In this document: piece after piece, positions 1 through 7,437 of the stretch
Layout: each line of letters starts with the position of its first letter
Position numbering within the stretch: the stretch's first letter is position 1
Assembly (NCBI GenBank): GCA_959601495.1
Contig: CAUGPT010000037.1
Coordinates: forward strand, 1-17,854
Direction: 5' to 3'
From: Avispirillum sp959601495
GTDB taxonomy: Bacteria > Bacillota > Clostridia > Oscillospirales > CAG-272
Length of the DNA stretch: 17,854 bases
The notes under the pieces: model-generated
What the model was told of the DNA's origin: nothing
Databases searched by the model: none
The model's input: only the letters and a program-made list of their open reading frames with translations
Translations under genes and position numbers: made by a program

Positions 1-1790
1 AGACTTCCGATGTACGATGTGCCGAAGATATTTCCCTGGGTCATTCCGTAGAACATAACGCCGTCGCCGTAGATATAGCCCGTGCCGTAGTATACCTTGT
101 TCGTCTTCCACGAAACGTTTGTCTTGTCGCCTGTCACGGTGCGGTCAATGTAATTATCGTTGCGGCTGTCGAAAACGCTCCAGCCGTTTGTGGCATAGTA
201 CAGATAACCGGTCACATCCTCCTGGTAAAGCTGCCAGAACAGCATTTTTGTTTGAAGTCCCGTGTTTTCTATAAGCTGCTGGGCATAGTTATATGAGTTC
301 TGCCTCATACAGCAGTACGCCCACTGGCGGTGAGAGCCATCGGTGTCAAGAGCGACCGCGGACGCCATGCGGTCTTTCATTTCGCCGTACTGCGCGTCCC
401 AGTCATAATACTTGATAATATTTTCGGGAGTGCCTCCGCCCGTGTATATATACTGCCCGCAGCTTGCATCGTTAAGCAGCGTGTATCCGCGGCTGTTCTC
501 TGCGCTGTACGCGGCATCGCCGTAGTGCGGCATTGCGGACATGACCTCATCGTGCGGCGTGAACGCAAAAGTCATGGGACACAGCAGCGTGGAGCTGTCA
601 TTGTCTATCATCGCCTGCATGAGGTCGACGCGCTCATACATGGGATAGTTTCCGATTATAGACGATTCTGAATACTCGTTTGTCGTATAATGACCGTAAG
701 GGTAGGGCAGATTGCGGTATACCGGCACGACTGTCGCGGCGCCCGGCCATATTGAGCGCACTTTGTTAGCGGAGTCAATAACGCTTTCCATTTCGCCGAC
801 CTTCGGCTCGTCTACATTATAAAAGTAGAATTTGTTCTTTATTTCATCCCATCTGTCCGATGACTGCAGCTGATCGTACAGCGACGCATATCCGGAATAA
901 TCGCTCTCTATGTAGTACGGAGACGATGCAGCGCCGCAGCCGTTTGTGGAAACTCGCACTGCCGTGACTCTGTCGTTGTACAGATACTCGTTTGAAACAT
1001 CCAGCTTTCCGGGCAGATCCATGCCGCACATGCGGTTTTCAAGCAGATAGTCGTAAAACGTTTTGTATTTTCCGCCGTAGCTCGTATCGTTTGCGATGTA
1101 AAAGGCGGTCTGCAAAGCGGTCTTTTCGCTGAGAGCGAAATCCCATACGTGAGCATAGACAGTCGCGGTCTTTACGACCTCGCCTGCCGAGTTCTTTATA
1201 TCAAGCTGAGCCGAATACCAGCCGGCGGGGGTGTCGGCGGCACTTCTCAGCTTTATGAAGAATGCCTGACTCTTGCCGCCGTTCAGCTTGAAAGTCTTGA
1301 CTCTTTTCATGGGCGCGACGGGATCGGGGGTCTCTCCCGCGCGGATCACGGGGTTTTCGGGATCGTAGCCGAGGTAGGCGGTGGGGTCGATGCCCTCCGT
1401 GGAAACGTACATTTCATAATAAAGCTCAGAGGGGATCGCCGCACCGCTTCCGTCCATGGCGGAGAAGGCGGTGACTTCGGCTTTCATGCCCGTTTTATCC
1501 GTATCGGAGTACAGAACGAACTGCGCATTCTCAATTTCGTTTTTCGCCATATACACGGAGTACGTGTCCATACCGGAGGGGGTAGTGTCGCTTGTGAGCA
1601 CCTTTTTGAAGGAATGCTCAAACCAAAGAGATATGGACGAGTCCTCGTTTGCCGCCGTCTGCTTTACATAGCTGTCGGCGGGATCGTCGGACACATTCTG
1701 CGCGCCGGATGCCAAAGTGCCTATGACAAGTGCGCAGAGCATAATAAACGCCGCAGCTGCCGTAAGCACCGGTCTCAATGTCTTTTTCAT
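1..1790 (-). CDS. Secreted GH123/DUF4091-type glycoside hydrolase-like protein (C-terminus beyond window)
   Basis: Reads without a stop from an ATG at 1790 to the left edge, giving 596 codons; the C-terminus is missing. The start is supported by GGGGAG about 8 bases upstream. Residues 1-30 form a signal peptide: a KK/R-containing start, a hydrophobic core rich in Ala, Leu and Val, and a likely cleavage near ASGA/Q. The middle part has a beta-sandwich-like character. An FYFYNVDEP segment places an adjacent Asp-Glu pair at D327-E328. In GH123 N-acetyl-beta-galactosaminidases such a neighbouring Asp-Glu pair is catalytic, in a substrate-assisted mechanism. Near residues 520-535 a WQLYQEDVTGYLYYATNGW segment fits the end of a GH123 (formerly DUF4091) catalytic domain. 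Family membership is judged by eye from these motifs. The substrate, possibly host glycans, is inference. It is transcribed divergently from the ABC exporter gene. Confidence 0.72.
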   Translation of the reverse strand, partial: MKKTLRPVLTAAAAFIMLCALVIGTLASGAQNVSDDPADSYVKQTAANEDSSISLWFEHSFKKVLTSDTTPSGMDTYSVYMAKNEIENAQFVLYSDTDKTGMKAEVTAFSAMDGSGAAIPSELYYEMYVSTEGIDPTAYLGYDPENPVIRAGETPDPVAPMKRVKTFKLNGGKSQAFFIKLRSAADTPAGWYSAQLDIKNSAGEVVKTATVYAHVWDFALSEKTALQTAFYIANDTSYGGKYKTFYDYLLENRMCGMDLPGKLDVSNEYLYNDRVTAVRVSTNGCGAASSPYYIESDYSGYASLYDQLQSSDRWDEIKNKFYFYNVDEPKVGEMESVIDSANKVRSIWPGAATVVPVYRNLPYPYGHYTTNEYSESSIIGNYPMYERVDLMQAMIDNDSSTLLCPMTFAFTPHDEVMSAMPHYGDAAYSAENSRGYTLLNDASCGQYIYTGGGTPENIIKYYDWDAQYGEMKDRMASAVALDTDGSHRQWAYCCMRQNSYNYAQQLIENTGLQTKMLFWQLYQEDVTGYLYYATNGWSVFDSRNDNYIDRTVTGDKTNVSWKTNKVYYGTGYIYGDGVMFYGMTQGNIFGTSYIGS

Positions 1791-1827
1791 AAAGTTTTCT
1801 CCCCGAAATAAAGATAATTACGTTATC

Positions 1828-1856
1828 ATTCTACTAAATACTGTTTGAAGTGTCAA
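1828..1856 (-). promoter_or_regulatory. Sigma-70-type promoter of the GH123-like gene
   Basis: On the minus strand, TTGACA (1856-1851) is followed after exactly 17 bases by TAGAAT (1833-1828), five of six matches to the -10 consensus. The start codon at 1790 lies about 38 bases downstream. No other gene lies between, so assignment to the GH123-like gene is straightforward. Confidence 0.8.
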
Positions 1857-1935
1857 TAATTTTGTAATAATATTGAAAAAGAAGCGCAAATTGCACAACA
1901 AAAGACCGATTTTCAAAGAAATATCCAAATCGCTA

Positions 1936-1964
1936 TTGACACGGCAGGGCGGCGATGATATAAT
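1936..1964 (+). promoter_or_regulatory. Consensus sigma-70 promoter of the ABC exporter gene
   Basis: TTGACA (1936-1941), a 17-base spacer and a perfect TATAAT (1959-1964), 39 bases before the ATG at 2004. This full match to both hexamers at ideal spacing implies strong basal transcription unless a repressor limits it; a candidate operator lies directly downstream. Confidence 0.88.
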
Positions 1965-1966
1965 AA

Positions 1967-1989
1967 CTGTACTAACACAAATAGTATAG
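1967..1989. promoter_or_regulatory. Inverted repeat at the transcription start, candidate operator
   Basis: CTGTACTA (1967-1974) and TAGTATAG (1982-1989) are inverted copies with one mismatched pair, separated by 7 bases. The repeat begins 2 bases after the -10 hexamer and so covers the expected start site, where a repressor would block initiation. A TACTAA half-site also occurs at 1832-1837, in the -10 region of the divergent promoter. The cognate regulator is not in the window; operator function is inference. Confidence 0.45.
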
Positions 1990-2003
1990 ATAGGAGACAT
2001 ACA

Positions 2004-4733
2004 ATGCTTGAGATCAAGAATCTGACAAAAGTATATAAGCCCAAAAAAGGCGTTCCGGTGAAGGCAATTGACAATATTTCGCTCATCTTTCCCGAAAACG
2101 GCATGGTGTTTCTTCTGGGAAAATCGGGCAGCGGAAAATCCACGCTGCTCAATCTTCTCGGAGGACTTGACAAATACGACGAAGGTGAGATAATAATAAA
2201 GGGAGTTTCCACAAAAAACTTCAGGCAGGGTCATTTCGACTCTTACAGAAATACATATGTGGGCTTCATCTTCCAGGAATATAACATTCTGGACGAATTC
2301 ACCGTCGGCGCAAATATTGCCCTTGCCATTGAGCTGCAGGGCAGAAAGGCGAGCGACGAGGAGATAAACCGCATTCTCTGCGAGGTCGATCTCGACGGCT
2401 ACGGCGACAGAAAGCCGGGCGAACTCTCAGGCGGACAGAAGCAGAGAGTCGCCATCGCCCGCGCTCTTGTCAAGAATCCCGAGATCATCATGGCAGACGA
2501 GCCTACCGGCGCCCTTGACAGCACAACGGGCACGCAGGTGCTCGACACGCTTAAAAAGCTTTCGGCTAAAAAGCTTGTCATTGTGGTCTCTCACGACAGA
2601 GAGTTTGCGATGCGCTACGCGGACCGGATTATAGAGCTTTCCGACGGACACGTTATAAGCGACGTTACAAGGCAGAGCACCGATGAAAAAGCTGCGGAGA
2701 GCGCAAATGAGGAAAATCTCACATTTTCCGCAAACACCGTTTCGGTAAAGAAGGGATATCACCTTACCGAAGAGGACAGATGCCGCATAAACGAATATAT
2801 CGATTCCATAGACGCAGGCGTTGTGCTTGAGCTTGAAAAAGACAGGGGGGCCGCCGCCGCGGGCGAATTTGCCGCGACCGACGTTGAAAAGACAAAGACC
2901 GCAAAGCCCGAGGGCGCCGAGGCGTTCAGACTCATAAAGTCAAAGCTGCCGCTGAAAAGCGCCTTCAAGATCGGCGCGGGCGGTCTGAAATACAAAAAGA
3001 TAAGACTTGTCATAACGATACTGCTTTCATGCATCTCCTTCGGTCTGTTCGGCCTTGCCGATACGTTCGGCGCGTACAACCATGTAACGGCATGCACCGA
3101 TTCCATTATGGATTCCGGCATAAACTATGCGTCTTTCTCCAAAAACGTTGAAAAGGGAGAGGGCGACGCGCGCCACCGCGTTTCTTACGTCACTATGACG
3201 GAGGACGATATAAAGCTTATTGACGAAAAGTTCGGCATAAACACCGTGGGTGTATATGCTCCGCTTTCTTCCCGCGAGTCCTTCGACTTCTCCGCACGCA
3301 CCGATACGGATACGCTGTTTGCCGACTCAAAGGGCGACTATCATATCAACCCCACAAGCTTTTCCGGCATTGCCGAGATAAACGAGACGATCCTCGGCAA
3401 AATGGGCGCAAAGATCCTCTGCGGCACACTGCCCGACGGGACGAAAAACGAGGTCGCCGTCAGCGAATACATTTACGAGACCTTCAACATAGGCGGATAC
3501 GTGGGTGCTGACGGCAAGACCGAGAAGATCAGCCGCCCCGCCGATCTTCTGGGCAAGACTGTCAGCGTCGCGGGCAAGGATTTTACGATCACCGCAGTTG
3601 TGGACACGGGCGTTGACACTTCCCGCTACAGCATTCTCAAAGAGAACACCGCAGGCGACAGCAACGCCGACAAATTGGTCAAATACGCGCTTGCCGAGGA
3701 ATACGGCAGCATGATAACATACAGCCTTACGGGCGTTGCCATGGTCGGCAGCGGCTCCCTCGACTCCATTGCGGAGGCAAAAACTCCCGTGGGCACCATC
3801 AACGACGGATGGGTGTATTTCTTCGACTCTTCCGGTGACGGCAGCGGGATCGATGCCACATATATGACCACCCTTGACAAGGTAAAAGGCGAAAATATCG
3901 TTTGGGCAAACGGCGAAAAGACCGCCCTCGGCGAGAGAGAGCTTATAATAAGCGACGACCTTGCATCCGAAAGCGGCGCGGACCCCACGGAGTTTTTCGG
4001 CAAAGCGTTTGACTCAAGCTACGGCATTTGGAAGAATGGCTACTACACCGGCGAAAACGACAGCGGCTATAAGATAGTAGGATATTATAAAACCGACGAA
4101 AATTCCTCCGACATGAAAAAAACCGTTATATGCTCGGAGGAGGTATTCAACAGATTTACTACCGGAATAAACGGCAGGTATTTCTTTGCAGTCGGCGCAA
4201 TGCCCGCCGAAAAGAGCGAGGTCCGCAGCGTTGTTGACGGCTGCGTCAACCCGACGGATACCGTGGGCTTCAACCTTCAGAACGCCGCGACCTTTGAGCT
4301 TGATTCCGTAAACAGCATTCTGAAAAGCGTTTCCAGGGTATTCTTCTGGATAGGTGTCGGCTTTGCGGTGTTTGCGGGCATAATGCTTTCAAACTTCATA
4401 GCGACAAGCATTTCCCACAAAAAGCAGGAGATAGGCATACTGCGCGCCATCGGCTCGCGCGGGGCGGATGTCTTCCGCATATTCTTCTCCGAAAGCCTTA
4501 TAATCGCGCTGGTGAACTTTGTGCTCTCCGCAGTCGGAGTCGGCGTGGCAACGGCGATCATAAATCACGTTATACGAACCGAGATGAACGTGCTTATAAC
4601 GGTGCTCCACTTCGGTGTTCGCCAGATAGGACTGCTGTTTGTTCTGAGTATTGCGATCGCGGCGCTGGCAAGCTTCTTACCCGTAAAGCGCATAGCCTCC
4701 AAGAAGCCTATTGACGCAATACGCAACAGATAA
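2004..4733 (+). CDS. MacB/FtsX-type ABC exporter, ATPase and permease fused
   Basis: A 909-residue protein combining an ATPase and a permease. The start is fixed by AGGAGA at 1992-1997. ATPase domain, residues 1-225: Walker A GKSGSGKST (39-47), Q-loop Q91, signature LSGGQ (141-145), Walker B IIMADE (161-166) and H-loop H198, all intact. A low-complexity, charged, Ala-rich linker occupies about 226-310. The permease half has one membrane segment near 334-352, a large extracytoplasmic part (about 355-775), and three segments near 779-803, 831-854 and 875-892. The HKKQEIGILRAIGS segment between the last membrane segments is typical of FtsX/MacB permeases. Relatives export peptides or lipoproteins, sense antibiotics, or act on cell-wall hydrolases. 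No two-component system adjoins it, so a Bce-type resistance role is not supported directly. The substrate is unknown. The next gene encodes a cell-wall carboxypeptidase and probably shares the transcript. Confidence 0.9.
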   Translation: MLEIKNLTKVYKPKKGVPVKAIDNISLIFPENGMVFLLGKSGSGKSTLLNLLGGLDKYDEGEIIIKGVSTKNFRQGHFDSYRNTYVGFIFQEYNILDEFTVGANIALAIELQGRKASDEEINRILCEVDLDGYGDRKPGELSGGQKQRVAIARALVKNPEIIMADEPTGALDSTTGTQVLDTLKKLSAKKLVIVVSHDREFAMRYADRIIELSDGHVISDVTRQSTDEKAAESANEENLTFSANTVSVKKGYHLTEEDRCRINEYIDSIDAGVVLELEKDRGAAAAGEFAATDVEKTKTAKPEGAEAFRLIKSKLPLKSAFKIGAGGLKYKKIRLVITILLSCISFGLFGLADTFGAYNHVTACTDSIMDSGINYASFSKNVEKGEGDARHRVSYVTMTEDDIKLIDEKFGINTVGVYAPLSSRESFDFSARTDTDTLFADSKGDYHINPTSFSGIAEINETILGKMGAKILCGTLPDGTKNEVAVSEYIYETFNIGGYVGADGKTEKISRPADLLGKTVSVAGKDFTITAVVDTGVDTSRYSILKENTAGDSNADKLVKYALAEEYGSMITYSLTGVAMVGSGSLDSIAEAKTPVGTINDGWVYFFDSSGDGSGIDATYMTTLDKVKGENIVWANGEKTALGERELIISDDLASESGADPTEFFGKAFDSSYGIWKNGYYTGENDSGYKIVGYYKTDENSSDMKKTVICSEEVFNRFTTGINGRYFFAVGAMPAEKSEVRSVVDGCVNPTDTVGFNLQNAATFELDSVNSILKSVSRVFFWIGVGFAVFAGIMLSNFIATSISHKKQEIGILRAIGSRGADVFRIFFSESLIIALVNFVLSAVGVGVATAIINHVIRTEMNVLITVLHFGVRQIGLLFVLSIAIAALASFLPVKRIASKKPIDAIRNR

Positions 4734-4764
4734 AATTTCCCCCGAAAAGGCAGGATATTTATAC

Positions 4765-5730
4765 ATGAAAAAAACGCTTTTGAATATTCTGGCGGCAGCC
4801 GCTGCACTCTCGATGCTTCTGACATCGGGATGCAGCGGCATTGCCGCTTCGAAAGACAAAATGACGGAGCATACCTTTGAATCCACTGCTCCCGAGAGCA
4901 CGGACGACAGCAGCGCACCGGAGGAAACGACGGGCAGCCCGTCTATAAGCGTCAATACATATTCCACCGACGTGTTCGTGTACGATCTTGACGCCGCGGC
5001 ATTCATTATGCGCAGCGGGACAAGCTCCGTAATTTATCCCGCAAGCACCACAAAACTTCTGACTGCGCTTTGCGCCCTTTCGATCCTTGACCCCGAAACG
5101 GTAGTCGAGGCGGGCGAGGAGGTGCGCCTCATAAAAGAGCACTCGTCCATCGCATATATCCTGCCGGGGCATAAGCTGAGCGTGGAGATGCTTATAGAGG
5201 CAATGCTGCTCCCAAGCGGCAACGACGCCGCGTATGTGCTTGCGGCGGCCTGCGGCAAAAAGCTTTCGGCTGACGACGGCATGCAGCCGCAGAAGGCGGT
5301 GGATACGTTTGTTTCGGAGATGAACGCGTACGCGAAAGATCTCGGCTGCCGCTCGTCGAACTTTACGTCTCCCGACGGTTTCTGCGGCAGCGAGCACTAC
5401 TCGACTCTCGAGGATATGGCAAAGATATCGGCAGCGGCGGCACAGAACGGGATAATTACAAAATACAGCCGCCTTGAGAGCGACGACGTGACGTACGCCA
5501 GCGGGCATACCAACCACTGGGAAAACAGCAACAAGCAGCTGCACGCCGACTCGGAGTTTTACAATCAGTATGTAACGGGGCTGAAGACCGGCAGCCTTGA
5601 GGACTACTACTGCCTCATAACTCTCTACGAGCGCGGCGGGCGCTATATAATAGGCGTTTTCGGCTCGGAGGGCGAGGACGACAGGTACACGGACACAAGA
5701 AATATAATAAAAGCGATAGAGGCAAGATAA
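4765..5730 (+). CDS. Lipoprotein D-alanyl-D-alanine carboxypeptidase, peptidase family S11
   Basis: 321 residues from the ATG at 4765, chosen because AGGA (4752-4755) precedes it and because this start gives a clean lipoprotein signal: KK, a hydrophobic stretch, then LTSGC with lipidated Cys23. An in-frame ATG at 4711 would put 18 unrelated residues ahead of the signal and overlap the exporter gene. A Ser/Thr/Glu-rich tether spans about 30-62. The three penicillin-binding motifs are present: SxxK as S94-T-T-K97, SGN as S151-G-N153 and KTG as K274-T-G276. The protein should trim the terminal D-Ala from peptidoglycan stem peptides on the outer membrane face. It is somewhat shorter than DacA/PBP5 proteins and lacks their C-terminal amphipathic anchor; the lipid replaces it. 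Only 31 bases separate it from the exporter gene, with no terminator between them, so co-transcription is likely. Confidence 0.9.
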   Translation: MKKTLLNILAAAAALSMLLTSGCSGIAASKDKMTEHTFESTAPESTDDSSAPEETTGSPSISVNTYSTDVFVYDLDAAAFIMRSGTSSVIYPASTTKLLTALCALSILDPETVVEAGEEVRLIKEHSSIAYILPGHKLSVEMLIEAMLLPSGNDAAYVLAAACGKKLSADDGMQPQKAVDTFVSEMNAYAKDLGCRSSNFTSPDGFCGSEHYSTLEDMAKISAAAAQNGIITKYSRLESDDVTYASGHTNHWENSNKQLHADSEFYNQYVTGLKTGSLEDYYCLITLYERGGRYIIGVFGSEGEDDRYTDTRNIIKAIEAR

Positions 5731-5780
5731 AGCATGATATGCTCCCGCGGCGCGTTCGCGGGGACTGCTGTGACTTGCCG

Positions 5781-5811
5781 AAAAAAGGCGGCGCGCTGCG
5801 CCGCCTTTTTT
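5781..5811 (+). terminator. Rho-independent terminator after the carboxypeptidase gene
   Basis: GGCGGCGC (5787-5794), loop GCT, GCGCCGCC (5798-5805), then six T. Six A precede the stem, so it could also work on the minus strand and can extend the pairing. A weaker hairpin, CCCGCG (5744-5749) with CGCGGG (5757-5762), lies just before it. Confidence 0.9.
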
Positions 5812-6123
5812 CGTCTCGGTGAACCATACCGTCAGGTGCGGCAGAAGAATATCCGGCGGCGCCGCTTCGCTTTTCGAATCCCGCGGCATATCCGCTTCGG
5901 GTCTCCCGGCTTTTCGCGCAGCGGATCGGCGGCGCTTCGATACTTGCGATGACATGACCCTCGCGCGGCGGATCTGCCGCATTTTTTGCACTGCGCGACG
6001 GACATTTTACTTAAGGAGAGTATCGGACGGTATGATCCGCCGCGCGCGCCCGTTTTTACCTCCTCACGATACATATTTTATTAATATTTTTTGTGATATA
6101 TAGACAAACTTTCGACATAATAC
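5812..6123. other. GC-rich, hairpin-rich gap without a gene
   Basis: About 310 bases lie between the terminator and the probable promoter of the nucleoside cluster. I find no credible coding region: the open frames here are rich in Arg, Ser and Cys and lack a matching Shine-Dalgarno site. GCGGATC and GCGGCGGATC motifs recur. A small hairpin, GCGGC (5965-5969) with GCCGC (5976-5980), is followed by six T. Its 5' side also matches, as a 13-base perfect inverted repeat (5962-5974 with 6034-6046), a segment further downstream that is itself followed by five T. Composition changes sharply to AT-rich after about 6060. No purine riboswitch core is visible. Confidence 0.5.
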
Positions 6124-6152
6124 TTGATTTTAATTTCTATATATGTTAATAT
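6124..6152 (+). promoter_or_regulatory. Probable promoter of the nucleoside transport cluster
   Basis: TTGATT (6124-6129), a 17-base spacer, then TAATAT (6147-6152). Each hexamer matches four of six consensus bases. It lies in the AT-rich stretch just before the first gene, whose ATG is 40 bases further on. A CATAAT further upstream is a less well spaced alternative. Confidence 0.4.
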
Positions 6153-6192
6153 TAGGCAGGTGAGATCCAAATAATTTTTCAGGAGGATTATT

Positions 6193-7317
6193 ATGAAAAA
6201 AATTCTCTCACTTGTTCTGGCACTTATGATGCTGGCAACTCTTGTTCTCTGCAGCTGCGGCAAGACCGCAGACGACAAGAAGACTGATGACGGCAAAAAG
6301 AGTGACGTCTACGAGATCGCAGTCGTTACCGACGTCGGCCAGCTTATGGACAAAGGCTTCAACCAGGGTACATACGAAGGCGCAAAGGCTTACGCAGAGG
6401 CTCATAATATTGCTTATAAGTATTATCAGCCCGCAAACGGCTCCGACGCTTCCGACAACGACCGTATCGCTGCCATGAAGCAGGCTATCAACAACGGTGC
6501 GAAGATCATCGTTGCTCCCGGCTTCCTTCAGGCTACCGCTATGGAGACCGTTGCAAAAGAGAACCCCGAAGTTAAGTTCGTATTCGTTGACAGTTGGGCA
6601 CTCGGCCTCTCCAACGTAACCGCTATCGTTTACAAGGAGCAGGAGTCCGGCTACCTTGCAGGTTACGCAACCGTTATGGAAGGCTACACCAAGCTCGGCT
6701 TCACCGGCGGCGGCGGCGGAACAAACCCCGCATGCAACCGTTTCGGCTACGGCTTCGTACAGGGCGCTGAGGCAGCTGCACGTGAAAAGAACGTTAACGT
6801 TACCGTTAACTACAGCTACAAGTTCGGCGAGGGCTTCTCCGCTTCCACCGAGCTCCAGACCCAGATCTCCGGCTGGTATGCAAACGGCACTGAGGTCGTA
6901 TTCTCCTGCGGCGGTTCTATGTTTGACTCCGTTAAGTCCGCAGCTGCTGAGTATCCCGATGCTAAGATCGTCGGCGTTGACGTTGACCAGTCTTACGAGT
7001 CCGCACAGGTTATAACCAGTGCAGTCAAGGGTCTCGCAGTATCCGTTGAGCGCGTTCTCGGTCAGTTCTATGACGGCAAGTGGGACGCAGAGCTTGCAGA
7101 CAAGACTCAGAACCTGGGCGCTGCTGAAGACGCTACAGGACTTCCTACCGATACATGGAGCCTCAAGAACTTCACCGTTGACCAGTACAACGATCTGTTC
7201 GCAAAGATCAAGGACGGCACCATTGTTCCCGACAGCGCAACTCCCGATAACTGCAATGAGAACGACGAGTGGCTTACCGCAAATCTTGAAAAAGTAACCA
7301 TCGTATTTGAAAAATAA
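6193..7317 (+). CDS. nupN: BMP-family nucleoside-binding lipoprotein of an ABC importer
   Basis: 374 residues; perfect AGGAGG at 6181-6186, 6 bases before the ATG. The N-terminus is a lipoprotein signal ending in LCSC with Cys22 as the lipidation site, then a charged Lys/Asp-rich tether to about 37. The BMP/PnrA fold follows: TDVGQLMDKGFNQG (46-59) is the family hallmark, with D53 and F56-N57 at the ligand cleft. D133, a Gly-rich TGGGGG segment (171-176), D263 or D265 and K279 also correspond to nucleoside-contacting positions of PnrA-type proteins. It should capture purine and/or pyrimidine nucleosides outside the cell and deliver them to the next three gene products. Codon use is richer in GCT, GTT, AAG and CTC than in its neighbours, suggesting high expression. 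The symbol is by analogy with Bacillus nupNOPQ; ligand preference cannot be read from the sequence. Confidence 0.92.
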   Translation: MKKILSLVLALMMLATLVLCSCGKTADDKKTDDGKKSDVYEIAVVTDVGQLMDKGFNQGTYEGAKAYAEAHNIAYKYYQPANGSDASDNDRIAAMKQAINNGAKIIVAPGFLQATAMETVAKENPEVKFVFVDSWALGLSNVTAIVYKEQESGYLAGYATVMEGYTKLGFTGGGGGTNPACNRFGYGFVQGAEAAAREKNVNVTVNYSYKFGEGFSASTELQTQISGWYANGTEVVFSCGGSMFDSVKSAAAEYPDAKIVGVDVDQSYESAQVITSAVKGLAVSVERVLGQFYDGKWDAELADKTQNLGAAEDATGLPTDTWSLKNFTVDQYNDLFAKIKDGTIVPDSATPDNCNENDEWLTANLEKVTIVFEK

Positions 7318-7334
7318 TCTTTGATTATCTACAT

Positions 7335-7376
7335 GGGATGGTCTCCTTACAGAGGCCATCCCTTTCACTGATTTTT
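7335..7376 (+). terminator. Intra-operon hairpin, probable partial terminator
   Basis: GGGATGGTCTC (7335-7345) pairs with GAGGCCATCCC (7352-7362) over 11 positions with one G-U, loop CTTACA. The tail is TTTCACTGATTTTT, an interrupted T run. It sits 17 bases after the binding-protein gene and before the ATPase gene, the usual place for a hairpin that keeps binding-protein mRNA above that of the membrane core, either by partial termination or by protecting the 3' end. A smaller TGCCTG/CAGGCA pairing follows at about 7383-7409. Confidence 0.65.
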
Positions 7377-7437
7377 CCGTTCTGCCTGCCGATCTTTGCC
7401 CCGACAGGCAAACCGGAAAAGAAAATGAGGTATTTCA

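Noticed and set aside
1149..1811. 220-codon plus-strand open frame
   Set aside because: It lies opposite the GH123-like gene, whose signal peptide, ribosome site and promoter are convincing; this frame has none of these and no recognisable domain.
4759..5991. 410-codon minus-strand open frame
   Set aside because: Antisense to the carboxypeptidase gene with its three active-site motifs, and it runs through the terminator at 5781-5811. The peptide is Arg/Cys/His-rich without domain character.
6032..6103. Short leader peptide frame (ATG at 6032) after AAGGAG
   Set aside because: The ribosome site is about 14 bases away, too far, and the peptide MIRRARPFLPP... has no run of regulatory codons or known motif.
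5812..6192. Purine riboswitch upstream of the nucleoside importer
   Set aside because: I looked for the conserved loop and junction sequences of the purine aptamer and did not find them.
6208..7368. 386-codon minus-strand open frame
   Set aside because: Mirror of the binding-protein gene, whose biased codons keep the opposite frame open. No ribosome site or family motif.
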